64,000 nucleotides of DNA from Brevipalpus yothersi (lineage: Eukaryota > Arthropoda > Arachnida > Trombidiformes > Tenuipalpidae), in the NCBI GenBank assembly GCA_003956705.1, contig QZCP01000026.1, forward strand, positions 1 to 64,000, written 5' to 3'. Numbering within the stretch: position 1 is the first letter of the stretch; the number at the start of each line of letters is the position of its first letter. The translations under genes were made by a program, and so were the position numbers. Shown one piece after another: positions 50,503 through 61,946 of this stretch. Below the pieces are notes generated by a model, which worked only from the letters and a program-made list of their open reading frames with translations, searched no databases and was not told the DNA's origin.

Positions 50503-51044
50503 GTCTAACTATTTAGATGACAACTAGTGACCACTCGAGACAATCGTAATCAAAGTGTGTGAATGACAATAATGAGACAGATCATTCAATCTTGAGATGA
50601 TGACTTAATGGAAAAAATAAACACATTTAAAATTGATCCCTTCAAAACACCTGGATTATATGAGAAAGCTCACATTTACGACCTGCTCACTCGCATCTGA
50701 TTTTTGCCTCTTCACACACACACACACACTTGCATATCACAATCAATGAACATTGTTAAAATAAAATGAACATTGCTTGAGCATGTGAATCAAATTAAAT
50801 GATGATCGACCCATTGAGATTGGGTGGTGAAAAAAAAATGTAGCTCACTTTGGCTTGGGAATAACTTTTCTTCTTCTGTAAGGAAGAGAAAAAGTTTTCT
50901 CAGGATTTCTTCTTCGTATCATGAAAACGAATATTGCTCGAGAGTCAGTTGATTATGGAATGATGATCGCAAATGGGCAAAGTTTCTTCACGGACCAGAT
51001 GCTGCTCCTTAATCAGCATCGATGAGATAGAGGATATAGAGATG

Positions 51045-51072
51045 AGATGAGAGAGAGAGAGAGAGAGAGAGG
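51045..51072. repeat. (GA)n microsatellite
   Basis: GA run about 230 bp upstream of the protease start codon, within the 800-bp intergenic stretch 50503-51300 that otherwise shows nothing recognisable. Confidence 0.9.
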
Positions 51073-51300
51073 CAGCATATGGTAGAGTTAAATTGGAAAG
51101 AGTAAAATAATTTGGTCAACATTGGACTATAGTGATTGATTGACGAAAATGATAAGGCGATCGTCATTGCCATGAGGAGGTCGAAGTTTGCAGTGAAGGT
51201 CAAGAAGCATTAGGCAAAGAGTCATCTAGCCTTCTCGTGGACAAGTTCACACTGGTCACATTCATTTTTGTAGAGGAAACTTTATAATGTCCATCTTTTT

Positions 51301-52304
51301 ATGAAGAGAATAATGAACATTTATTTGAATTTAAAACGATTCTTCACCAAGATGATTCATTTACTATTGTTAATTTTAATTGTTTTTGACACCAGTGTAG
51401 ACGGGTTGACCAGAAATATTATGTGTGGAATAAGACCAGTTGATTTGGGAAGTAGAGTAATTGGTGGAAGACCAGCTTACTATGGTGAAGTGCCTTTCCA
51501 AGCGATTGTGAAAGAGAGCAAAATTTTCGGCTTGTTTCCATCAGAAAAATGTGGTGGAGTGATCATTGGTTCTCGATGGATATTGACAGCAGCCCATTGT
51601 CAACGAGGCTGGTTTGGCTCATTAAAAGTGATCCTTGGAAGGCACGAGAAATACGAAAATGGTGATCAAGATCAAACAATTGTTGAGCTTCCGGTTAAAA
51701 GAACCATTGTACATCCTGACTACAGTTATGATTTTTTAATCAACGATATTGCTCTAGTCGAATTAGAACAACCGATTGAATTCAACGATAACACACAACC
51801 GATCTGCTTGCCATCAGAGTATGATGATTTTTCGGGTCAGATGGGTACCGTCAGTGGATGGGGAAGAATTGATATAAGTAAGTTTTTCACACTCTTAGAG
51901 TTGATAAATATTGAAATATAACAATTGTTTGCCAAAAAAAAAGAACCAAGTTTTCTTATATGCTGCTCAATTTTTTAGCAGGTCCAAACAGGAAGCCGAG
52001 AAATCTTCAAGTAGCAAAAGTTCCGATAATGAACCCAGAAGATTGCATGCTAATGTTCATGAGAAGCGGAATTAGAAGAAATATTTACAACACAATGGTG
52101 TGTGCTGGATATAGTTCTGGTGGTATAGATTCTTGTAGTGGAGATTCCGGTGGTCCTCTAATGATTGAGAAAGATGGTCACTGGGTACTTGCAGGAATTG
52201 TCTCTCATGGAATAAGCTGTGCTAAGCCCAATCTACCTGGTGTCTATACAAGTATTCCTGCTTATATGGATTGGATAAAAATGACAATATATACTGCTCA
52301 ATAA
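51301..52304 (+). CDS. secreted trypsin-like serine protease (Stubble/filzig type catalytic domain)
   Basis: S1A serine protease, most like the catalytic domains of fly Stubble and filzig. There are two exons, 51301-51877 and 51979 (or 51982)-52304 (300 residues). A hydrophobic signal (MIHLLLLILIVFD) begins at an internal Met, 51352; the upstream ATGs add a basic extension. A minimal propeptide with a linking Cys (MCGIRPVDLGSR) precedes the activation site R-VIGG. The triad is His in LTAAHC, Asp in NDIALVEL and Ser in GDSGGP. The Asp of IDSCSGDSGG predicts cleavage after Arg/Lys. Family features include ESKIFGLFPSEKCGGVII and SHGISCAKPNLPGVYT. The large stem and membrane anchor of Stubble are absent. 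Trypsin-fold mite allergens share the fold, but I see no reason to assign one. Confidence 0.9.
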
Positions 52305-52528
52305 GTGATTGTCAAGATTAATGCTATCTAGGATTCAAGAAAAAGAAGATTGCTTTCGATCACTATTGATCATTACATGTATGGACATAGAAAAATAATT
52401 ATAAAAATTGTATTCGATCGTCAGATATACAGTACATAAGATCTGATGTCTATCAGATTCACCGTTATGAATATTTAGTCTTTTCTAAAATCGTAGTCAT
52501 GGAATGCGTCATGGAATTATCTGGTTCA

Positions 52529-54655
52529 TTAGCAGGCTCTGAAAGTTCGAAGAAGTGGTGTAAGAAGAGACGGTAGTCCAGCTTGTTTCAAAAATGGATG
52601 CTGCAAAAGCTCGGCAGCAGTAGCTCTCAGGACTGGGTCTCTCACCAGCATTCTATCGACAAAATTAACTAAATTCGGAGACACTTTGTCAGCTCTCTTC
52701 ATTTTTGGCGGATCCATATCGCGAATCTTTCTCATGGCTGGTAGTGGAGGCTCATCGAAGAGAGGAGGCTCTCCATCCACCATTTCAATGACCATTATGC
52801 CCAGTGACCAAATGTCGATCTCAGTTCCGTACGGTAGACGAGCAATCACCTCAGGAGCCATCCAATAGGGAGTTCCTACAAGAGATTTTCGTCTGGGAAC
52901 ATCTGGTGATACTTGGGCACAGAAACCAAAATCGGAAAGTTTTACCTGTCAAAAGAGAAGAGTAATGACCTGAACTGTAGAATGGGGATCAACTCAGCGA
53001 AACTTACTCTGCCATCAGCGGTGAATAAAATTGAATCAGTTTTAATATCACGATGAATAACACCATGAGAATGCAGAAAAGATAGTGCTTCAAGACATTG
53101 CTTACAAACGGTTGCAATTTGTGTTTCATCCATTCTGTGGGCCAAAAAAAATAACACGAGTTGAAAATGAGGAAGATTAGAGGTTGAAGGCTTACCTGAA
53201 ATGTGTGACAATATCGGTAAGCATACCGCCCTCAAGAAATTCCATGATGACCCAAAGCTCATCATCAATGAGATGTGAACTGAACATTTTGACAATATTG
53301 GGATGATGATAGTCCCTCATTATAACAACTTCATTGAATAGAAGTTCTCGACGTTGTTGCTTGCGAAGATCCATCTTTTTCACAGCAACTTGACGATTTG
53401 TACTTTTTTCTTTCGCTAAACAAACTTGACCTGTAGAGCCGGTACCAATCAGCATAAAGCCTTCCAGTTCATCTCTTGGATCACCTGGGTTGACAACCAT
53501 CTTTAGAGCTCGTTTGAACTCTTCATGGCTCAGACTGTGAAAAATTTTCGATGATTAACCTCATGATTATGGAAGAAAAATTTTATCTTACCGTTGCTGT
53601 TGTTCAACATGTGAATTACCAAGCTGTTGCTGGTTTCGATCATTATTGGACTGATTGATAACTTGGCTCTGAGGCACTTGTGGAATGGAATTTTTTATTT
53701 GTGGATTCACAATAATTTGATTTTGAAGATTTTGGTTTTGAATTTGTGAGAGCTGCATTTGAGAATGGCCTAGAGAATGAATTTGTTGTTGCAACGTGTT
53801 GGCCATAGGTTGTTGTTGCATGTTTGGAGGTGGAATATCATGATTGAGATTCGTTAGCTGCTCTATTTGATGAGGCTGAGGATTGATTTTTTCACCATTG
53901 AAATCATTGCGTACATGTTGCTCCGATTGTTGTAACATTTGGGCAGGAGAACTGCTCGCACTGCTGTAAGAAGGAGGACCAGGATAACCAGGGAGAATGG
54001 GTCTTGTCATGGGAGGTCCATATTGCATGTTGTTTGGTTGTGGAAAGTTCATCATTGGCTGCACCCGGCTTAAATTCTGAATCTGGTTCACGTAACCATG
54101 GTCCATCATCGGCCTGGGAGAATTGAAAATGAGAGTGAATAGCTGATCATTGAAGAGCGAAGTGACAAAGCTTTGCACTCACCTTAAGAATCTTTGGCTT
54201 GGATGCATTTGGGGTGGTGGAGGTGGAGGAGGAAGAGGCTGATTACTAACTTTGAATATTTGATGATTCCCTTTCTCCGGTATCGGAGGTGGAACACGAT
54301 CAGGTCGCATGGCATTCAAATGTGGAGGAGATTCTGCTCGCCGCAAACTGTTGCTACGATCAATGGTCGCTCGACGTTGAGGCTCACCCTGTGGACGTCC
54401 CTTGATGGATGTACCAGTTGTGTTGCGAATGATGGTACGTTCCTTGAGATTGGTCATTTCAGTGTTGGTTATGCTGGAAGCGTCCACAATTGGCTTGGGA
54501 CGAATTTGAAGCGATGCTCTCGCTTGAATTAGACTGGCCCATTGGGGTGGTAGACCGACGAATTTACCTTCTCGACGATCAAAACCGGTGTGGACTCGAT
54601 GCTCAAAGTTGATTGGAGCTGAGATTGTAGGTCTTTTCTTCTTTTTACCAAACAT
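52529..54655 (-). CDS. group II p21-activated kinase (PAK4/mushroom bodies tiny)
   Basis: Cdc42 effector Ser/Thr kinase acting on cytoskeleton and junctions. There are five exons: 54183-54655, 53592-54113, 53196-53534, 53008-53134 and 52529-52945 (625 residues). The start at MFGKKKKRPTISAPINFEHR reproduces the PAK4 N terminus, with the CRIB motif ISAPINFEHRVHTGF at about residues 10-24. The middle is Pro/Gln-rich and disordered. The kinase domain has IGTGSTGQVCLA, VAVKKMDLRKQQRRELLFNE, HRDIKTDSIL, DFGFCAQ and the activation loop RRKSLVGTPYWMAPE. The VAVKK block and the single phosphorylatable Ser in RRKS are typical of group II. An in-frame ATG four codons upstream is considered 5' UTR because family members start at MFGK. 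Confidence 0.95.
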
Positions 54656-55384
54656 TTTTTGGTTCACTTAAAAAATTTAGCAATTTATACACACAGTCAA
54701 AAGTTATCGAGTTGAATAAATTTTCCACCTGAAATTTTTAATGATTTAAGGCTATAAATATATATCACATCAGAATCATCATGATACTAAGCTGATTGAT
54801 TACATATGAGATTTATATTGGTCACATGATTTCAAAAATTTCAACGCTGTCACTGGTGAGACGGAATGTTAGGAATTTCCATAAGTAGTGATGCTCAGCC
54901 TCTGGAAAAGGAATGTAAATGACTATTTTTGGGTTTGACACTAATACATGAAGAATAACAAATAGAAATAATAATAACTACTAACTTAGGATAAATCGAG
55001 GCTAATTGAATGAAAATATGAACAAAAAATGGGTAATCAATGATAAAAAGAAACTTCAAGGGATTGATTGAGAGAAGGTGTAGGGATCATTGAAAACTTT
55101 CCAACTTCGGGAGTGAAACTTGAACTTTCTTCTTTCCTTCCCTTCTTCATTGTTTTAAATTGTTTGTAACTTATACGGCATTGCTGGAATAAATGTATGT
55201 ATTCCAGGTGGCAGCAAAACGCGAAAATTTTTTGGCCCTAAATTTTGGCGCAAATTCCAACAGCTGCAGGTAAAGAAAACTTGTGATGAGCGGAAAGATA
55301 ATGAAGAAGCAATAATTCTGATATTTTGCTGCTCTTTGGTGAGGGTTGATATCCCATTGTGGAGCACTTGTAGATCGATGATGA
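54656..55384. other. gap between PAK and the coiled-coil protein gene
   Basis: Intergenic 730 bp with the PAK promoter and the 3' flank of the next gene. Nothing else is recognised. Confidence 0.5.
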
Positions 55385-56986
55385 TCATTGGAAGGCAAAA
55401 GAATCACCAATGAATCCAGATTGGTCAGGTTCGTTGGACCCGAAGAGTAAATCCATAGCACCGCCGCTCGGCTGTGTTTGAGTGAAAGCTTGGAAGCCAG
55501 TATCGAATACATCAGAATTATCTTGGCGATCGAACTGCATGGGTGGGGTAAAGAATCCATCATCGGATTCTTGATTGTTCACCTTCTCATTTTCGTCCTC
55601 GAAGCCCATTGAATTCCGAGGTCGATCAGCCATCTTGCGCATTTCAGCGTGTAAAAGACCCCTCGATTGTGTTGACCTTTGAGTGTCGTCCTGCGAGGAC
55701 TGACGGCTACCTTGCTTGACTCGCTGAGGAATCGAATCTGATGGAGCCATTTTCTCATTTGTCATTTGTTTATCATTCCTAGCTCTATTAGAAATATGAT
55801 TGGAATGCTTTTGGAAATTTTCAGAATTATTTACCATATTCCATTCGCTCATCTTGTTAATCGGAACATTACTAGTAGTAGGAGGAGCCATTTTTTCGTT
55901 GTTTTTCAGGTGATCAACAACGTTCTGAGGTTTGTTCTGATAGTAGTTGGAATATCTCGCAGAATTCTCAGACTCCATAATCAACTGCCATTGTGCTGGA
56001 CTGTGAGAGCCAGCAGGGGCTTCTTGGAAAGTTCTACGCCGCTTGGTCCTAGCATCCTCAGAACTATTCTCAAATTCTGGACGAGAAATGGGCTTATCGG
56101 CTCCTTCGCGAAGTTTCTTGATCATCATTCGTTTGGAATGCTCCGCATCAAAATCCTGTGACATCGGTTGCATTGGTTGCATTGGTTGCATTGGTTGCAT
56201 TGGTGGCATTGGTGGCATTGGTGGCATTGGCGGCATTGAACGCATTGATTGAATTGGTGCACGATTATAGCTCAACATTGTCTTCGAGTTCGATGAAGCT
56301 AGAGCTGGAGCTGGAGAGTTCCTCTCTACTTTTGGTTGGCTACTTTGTCTTGGTTGACTTCCAGGAGGAGTTTGAGGAATATTATCGTAGGAGGGAAATG
56401 GCAAATTTTCTAGAGTTTCATCATCTTTCGAGAGCTCCTTAGTCTCAATTATGAGGTTTCGCAGTTTATTCAAATCGTTTGATAAACTTTTAGTGGCTTG
56501 CTCTGCTCCATTCTTCATTTTTTCCATCGCAAACTCTACTTGCCTCTTGAGTTTGTTAAGATCCATCTGGTTATTGCCGAATCGACTTGTTACGGCATCG
56601 TTAACAAGTTTTGACCAAAATTTTGAATCCTCATCAGCTCTTGAGCTCATCAATTTAGTTGAATTGAGCATATTAACAACATAAAAAGCCATGATAGGAT
56701 CAATTGATTGCATATGTGAACGTATCTTATGAGCAATCATTTTCAAATCCTTCAAATGTTTCTCCTTCACTTCGATGAGCTTCTCATTTATTCTCCCTGT
56801 CATCACCTGTTCTTGCATATGAGCTAAAATTTCATCCAATTCATATTTTTCTCTCTGAAGAAGTTTACACTCTTCATCAGCTTCCACCAATTGATTTCGT
56901 AACTTTTCATCCTCACTTGCCAATTCAAACGCTTCTTGAATCAAACTGTTCGTCGCATCTCGATGACCAATCATCATGATGACCAC
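55385..56986 (-). CDS. unrecognised coiled-coil protein with Met-Pro-Gln repeats
   Basis: Single long frame of 533 residues on the minus strand; I do not recognise the family. Residues about 10-75 form a predicted coiled coil (EAFELASEDEKLRNQLVEAD, then ECKLLQREKYELDEILAHMQ). A helical, moderately hydrophobic stretch follows (SIDPIMAFYVVNMLNSTKL), then a second helical section (LNKLKRQVEFAMEKMKNGAE). The centre is disordered and holds nine or so MPP/MQP triplets. The C-terminal third is Asn/Gln/Ser-rich and ends with short linear motifs resembling adaptor-binding peptides (FDTGFQAF, MDLLFGSNE, IGDSFAFQ). RTKRRRTF could be a nuclear localisation signal. The length and absence of stops make it a real gene. 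It starts at one of three ATGs near 56986-56970. Confidence 0.75.
   Translation of the reverse strand: MVIMMIGHRDATNSLIQEAFELASEDEKLRNQLVEADEECKLLQREKYELDEILAHMQEQVMTGRINEKLIEVKEKHLKDLKMIAHKIRSHMQSIDPIMAFYVVNMLNSTKLMSSRADEDSKFWSKLVNDAVTSRFGNNQMDLNKLKRQVEFAMEKMKNGAEQATKSLSNDLNKLRNLIIETKELSKDDETLENLPFPSYDNIPQTPPGSQPRQSSQPKVERNSPAPALASSNSKTMLSYNRAPIQSMRSMPPMPPMPPMPPMQPMQPMQPMQPMSQDFDAEHSKRMMIKKLREGADKPISRPEFENSSEDARTKRRRTFQEAPAGSHSPAQWQLIMESENSARYSNYYQNKPQNVVDHLKNNEKMAPPTTSNVPINKMSEWNMVNNSENFQKHSNHISNRARNDKQMTNEKMAPSDSIPQRVKQGSRQSSQDDTQRSTQSRGLLHAEMRKMADRPRNSMGFEDENEKVNNQESDDGFFTPPMQFDRQDNSDVFDTGFQAFTQTQPSGGAMDLLFGSNEPDQSGFIGDSFAFQ
56161..56240 (-). repeat. 9-bp coding tandem repeat (Met-Gln-Pro / Met-Pro-Pro)
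   Basis: About nine tandem copies of a 9-bp unit (GGTTGCATT or GGTGGCATT on the plus strand). Five encode MQP-type and four MPP-type triplets. The copies are nearly identical, which indicates recent expansion. Confidence 0.9.
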
Positions 56987-57477
56987 TAGTACTAGTTCGC
57001 TCGACGTTCACCAATCCACGCACACACAGAGAGACAAACAAATTGTAATCAAATGATAATCGAATGATAAACTAAATCAAATTAAATCAGAATTTAAATT
57101 TGTGAACACAAAATGACAATGTAACGAATCAACTTTGACTCATCTCAATCGATTAGCTTTTTCTTTTTTCTTTTTCTTTTTCCTTCTCTTTAAAAACCTA
57201 GAAAAAGAGGGGAAAAAAAAGAATAGAATTCGAAGCGAGCTAGAAAAGAAAAGAGTTAGAAAGTAGGAGGCGCTTCAAGACTTGTGCGCGAGACTTTTTC
57301 TTGAGTGTTTGATGTATGCGTGTGTGTGTGAGTGTATATATGTTTGTGTATGTGTTTGGTGATGATGAAGAAGAAAGTGAAAAGATTTGCAATTGAGTGT
57401 TTGATAAATTAATTAATGAGTGGATTAATTTAATTGTTTTGTTGTTTTAAGTATTATTGGGGTGATCATCATCTTGA

Positions 57478-60133
57478 ATGGCTCATAACAGTGAGCTACG
57501 AGAATCTCAGATCATGCCCGCACCTTCTCAGGCGGAGACAACCGTCATCTCCTCATTGAGGATACCAAAGGTGAGGCTTCATATTGGAATCATTATTTCA
57601 TCATGATCTTTTGAGTCACTGTTTGTGTGTGCTTCTATTGGTTCATTTTTTTTCTTCGTCTGGTTAAATTTACAGATCAAGAATACTAGCCAAATGAGTA
57701 ACTCATCATCATCATCTCTTGTATTGACGAAACAAGAGCTTCAAGAGCTTATTGATGTGAGTAAATTTGATACTGGTTGCGTAACCTTGCGCAATATTTT
57801 ATTGCCTACTATAATTTGTTTCATTTTTTCTTCCAGAAACGAGAAACATTACATAAACAAATTCTCAGGCTTCACTCGATTCTTGAGCGTACTAGTAAAG
57901 CTTTGGGGGATATTACTAGGAAGCATGATGGTCGAGAGTGGAGAGACCAAACTTATAAGGACAATATGCGACTCCAGCAAGATACTGAGAAGAGAGTGCA
58001 TGAACTTAGGGAAGAAATGTCCGAAATTGATAAAAAGATTGCACTAGCAAAGGAACCAGAACCTATGCCAGAGGAAAGTAATGAAGCAGCAACCTCATCC
58101 CCTACATCAACTAGTATGCTGGAAGAAGAAAACCAATATGATGCCAGTGAAGTATTCTCAACCTCAGCCCCAAGATACGAATTCTTTGATCCTGGTAGTC
58201 ACTGGTGCTCACAGTGTAACGAGATCCACTCTGATTTAGACGCTTATTTGAAGCATTTACATTCTAAATCTCACTCTGGTAAAATCGATCCCAGTGAGCA
58301 AGCTTGGATTTCCAAAAAGTTCTGCAAACCAAAGCCTAAAGTTTCTCCAGATCAGCCTTGCGAAACCATTCAAATCAAAGGTTAGTTGTAGCTGATAGGT
58401 TTTTTACTTCTATCTTGAGATGATAATCTTATCTTTCTTCGGAAAATGAGATGGACTACCCTTATCTCATATTATCACATCCCTAAATTCATATCACTTT
58501 CTCTTGGTAGGCACTCAGTTTATTTTGCCGATCAAAGGCTACTTTTGTAAAATATGTGAGGTTTTCATGGCCAATGTGGCTCACGCTGAGGATCATCTTA
58601 AGACAAAGGATCATGATAGATTATATAATGTAAGTTGCTTGGTATTTTCTTGTTGAGAAGGGTTACAAATTTTTCTTTTCTTGCAGCGTTATGTTTTAGT
58701 CAATCAAAACTATGAACAAAAATATGGGGTTGATAAGGCTAGGGCAATGAACAAGATACTCAATGAGAAAAAGCGAAAACGGGAACAAGAGGAGAGAGAG
58801 GAAAGAGAACGAGAGAATAAGAAGCGTCAGCAAGAGGCAGAGCAGAGACGGAGAGAAAGGATTCTTAGGGAGAAGGCGGAAGAGGAAAACAGATTGAAAG
58901 CCAAAGCCCAAAGAGAGGCCAGAGAATCAGCTGAGCGAGATCGTGAAAGAGAAAAGGAGAAGAAGAAACTTCTCAGAGCCAAAGAGCGTCTGGTTGAAAA
59001 AGATCGCAAAGAGAGAAAGTCAAAAGCGATCATTGACAGCAGTGATGAGTCTGATGATAGTTCTGTGGATTCTTCTAAGTTCAAACCTCGAGAAAAAGTC
59101 AAAACAGAACCACCAACCAACACCGTTCCTGATAAAGATGATAAAAAGTTATCCATGAAACTGATTGTAGATATTCCTAAAAGTGAATGGCAACTATGTT
59201 ATAATAAGCATATGAGAAGGGTGCTCCGAAGGAAAAATTCCAACAAAACTGAGAAACCCAGTAAAGAAATTCCAAGTACGATTATTAACAAGAGCAGTAC
59301 AAAATCTCCTGGTGTCACTAGTTTGCCGTCATTCAGTATGGATGTTGACTCCACTCAAGAGCCTGATCCCATTGGTCAAGATGTCGACTCAAGCATTGGG
59401 AATATAGTATCTTCGATCTCCTTTAAGCAAACAGACTCGGAGGAAGAGAAATCAATGGTGAGTAACATGGTTGTGTTATCAAGATTTTTGAGTTTACATC
59501 GATTATATTTTTATGTTTTCCTAGGGAAATAAGCAGTTTAGTGCGTTTACCATCGAAGCGGACGATGATGAAGAGGAAATTGAGATTAATTCTGGTCAGT
59601 TCAACAATGAACCCACTCTAGTCCGAAGTGGAACAACTACCCAACGAAAGATTCCCAACGAACTTGAGGTATCCCCAAATGACGAAGCCGTTACACGATT
59701 CAGTTCAGGCATGGAACTGGATGACGACTTGAGTCCTCTCTCGACAACGGATAGTTCCTTGGCATTTGGGTCAAAGGATCCTATTCTTAATTTCTCTGAC
59801 CCTATCTCATCAACTCGAAGCCCTAGATCATCAAAACCAATCACCAATGGGGATCGAAAAGCTACCGAAAACTCATCCATAGATACCTTTGATCTCCCTA
59901 CCACTCTTCGAAATGCAAACGTCATAGAAAATGATGAAAGATCAGTGGTTGATCATCTACTGGCTATCCAGAACGAGTGTGTTAGAATAGAAAAATCTTC
60001 ATCCAAACGAAACCGACCAATGGATGAGGAGGCAGATAAAATGGAGAATTTTCCAACATTCGATCTCAATGATTTAGCCAAGTCTCCCCCTTATCCTGGT
60101 TACACCGATGAAATTTTCTTTCCAACGGATTGA
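57478..60133 (+). CDS. ZNF318-like matrin-type zinc finger protein
   Basis: Nuclear protein with two matrin-type C2H2 fingers, resembling ZNF318. There are six exons: 57478-57570, 57676-57756, 57837-58380, 58511-58629, 58687-59457 and 59525-60133 (738 residues). An N-terminal coiled coil (KRETLHKQILRLHSILERTS) is followed by finger 1 near residues 183-206 (HWCSQCNEIH with later LKHLHSKSH) and finger 2 near 251-275 (YFCKICEVFM with later LKTKDHDR). A charged Arg/Glu/Lys coiled tract spans about 300-390. The C terminus is acidic and Ser-rich, with short motifs such as FTIEADDDEEEIEIN. The order FFDPGSHWC then two fingers fits ZNF318. The precise role (ZNF318 is linked to splicing and RNA processing) is inferred. 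Confidence 0.85.
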
Positions 60134-60360
60134 TAACGAAAAAGAAATATTCCACAGCCTTGATCCGTTTTTGACTTGAATGAAAGCGTTATCAATCTCT
60201 GGCATGTTGTTGATCCTCATTCAATTGTGATTTTCAAGAGTGTAGATTTTGTAACTGATATAATGAGAAAATTTTTTTGTAAGTTTATCACACATTCTTT
60301 TTGGTGATATTTTTGTGCCATTTGATGCGCTCCCATCGTTTGTATTAAAATTTAAATCAA

Positions 60361-61380
60361 TCATCATATTCCCTCTCATACTGAAAAGGACTGGTTGTCA
60401 TCAAAAGATTCTGGTCAACCTGTAGACCCCAGCCTTCCATCTCATTTTTGATCCTCTCTTTACCAGATCGTTCAAAGTTTGTACACGAGTTCTTGGATTC
60501 TGTTGAGTAACAGTGGCCATAGATGCTTTCGATTTGTAACCAGCAAGCATTTTATCAGTCATTCCAGTGAGAAGGCACTGTTCAGGAACCAAATAAATGT
60601 TATCCTCTTGTTCACCTCGACGTTGTCTCTAAGTAGGCTCACAATCAGTAGTGGTTGACTCTGATCCAGGATTGTTACATCATGAACCCTTTTCATATAT
60701 TCAATCAAAGTTATCTCCTCGTTCCTGTAATTGAAAGTTTAACTTTAAGTCCTCGCTTTGAGACCGAAATCAATATCGTCAATCTTATAAGTCTTTTTAC
60801 TGTAACCAGCAAGAACAATTTTTCCAGACAATTCTTGACGAGCTTTCCATTCTGATCTTCCTTAACTTTTGTCACTTGTGAACATTTCACGAAGCATCGT
60901 GTGTACCGTATCAGTGTGAACCACTTTATGTATGACATCAAGAGTCATCGAAATTCCTGCATCATGCTCAGTGATGGCCGTTATCATACCAGGCCACAGT
61001 TCGACTGAAAATTCGGCAGCTAATTTTCTTCTATTTGCTCGATCGAATAGATATCGGCCCATTTGGAACATGCCAAGGTGCTGCAAATTTCTTCTCATCT
61101 GGGTGTTGTTAAGACAAAACATTTCCGGATGACCCCACGTGACTGTTGAACTAAGGCGAAATGTTATCGAAATTCCACTACCTTGAGGATGCTGGGCACG
61201 AACTGATGTCACATCAGAATTCAATTTGGTCAAAGTTTTCAGCTCATTTCCTCCATCGAAAACATAAGCTCTACTAAAAAGATCTCTTTCTTTTGTGATC
61301 AGTTCATCGTCTGTCTTCTTTTTCGTATGATTTGAACATTGAATAGTTTATCTGGTTAGTCAAGAGTAAATTTTTGAGCC
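60361..61380 (-). pseudogene. decayed Piwi-family Argonaute fragment (pre-PAZ to linker 2)
   Basis: Minus-strand sequence with clear Piwi-clade similarity but no intact frame. The pieces in order are: YVFDGGNELKTLTKL; FCLNNTQMRRNLQHLGMFQ; LWPGMITAITEHDAG with LDVIHKVVHTDTVHTML; GKIVLAGYSKKTYKIDDIDF; EEITLIEYMKRVHDVTILDQ; and IYLVPEQCLLTGMTDKMLAG. In-frame stop codons break it between the HKVV and KTYKI blocks and again before EEITL. A frameshift precedes the LVPEQC block and another follows the ...NDLVKR residues. MID and PIWI domains are absent from the window. It is too compact for introns at the breaks. Its upstream end is one arm of an inverted repeat made from the same coding sequence. 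I describe the breaks only. Confidence 0.85.
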
Positions 61381-61477
61381 TCGATTCTGACTAATCTGTT
61401 TTCTGGCTCAACAATTCACTCTTGACTGACCAGATAAAACTATTCAATGTTCAAATCATACGAAAAAGAAGACAGAC
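61309..61477. repeat. inverted repeat (hairpin) of Piwi-derived sequence
   Basis: The left arm 61309-61380 and right arm 61405-61477 are reverse complements, with about three mismatches and one single-base indel over 72-73 bases. The loop is 24 bases. The left arm is the upstream end of the Piwi relic read on the minus strand (codons for NVQIIRKKKTD). The right arm is therefore an inverted copy of Piwi coding sequence. Confidence 0.95.
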
Positions 61478-61946
61478 AATGTCGATGTAAGAAATGACCA
61501 TGTTTCATAAAAGGATTCCTCAAAAAGACGATGGCAATGATTGTCAGGCAATCTGCAAACTTTCCTCATCAACGAGAGGCGCTCACATGTTGGCCCCACA
61601 CAAGTCACGCCTCACACTGTTTGACGTAACTTTCATTTGTTGACACCGTCATGTTTTGATGAATCCTAATATTCATGGATATTCATGGTTTAAAATGTTT
61701 TGAGCAATCATATCGAGTGTTGTTGGTGTATTATGAACTGATGATGAGGCAAAATCAACATTCCAACCAGCTAGGATCAGTGTTTCAATGAGGGCAAGTA
61801 ACGTGGAAGATAGTAAATCTGAATCAAATTATCCAATGTTGGTTCGAACAGTTCCTGATTTAGGAGGCAGTTCGAATTTTACATCCTTTAAATCGATCGA
61901 ATTTATCCGGTGATATTGAATTGAGATCTTCCAGCCAAACGTTTTG
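61478..61946. other. gap between the Piwi relic and PGAP2
   Basis: About 470 bp with no recognised gene. It includes the PGAP2 promoter and 5' leader. Confidence 0.5.

Noticed and set aside
60361..61233. An intact Argonaute gene with small introns
   Set aside because: The breaks are single stop codons and frameshifts with conserved residues on both sides only a few bases apart, too short for introns.
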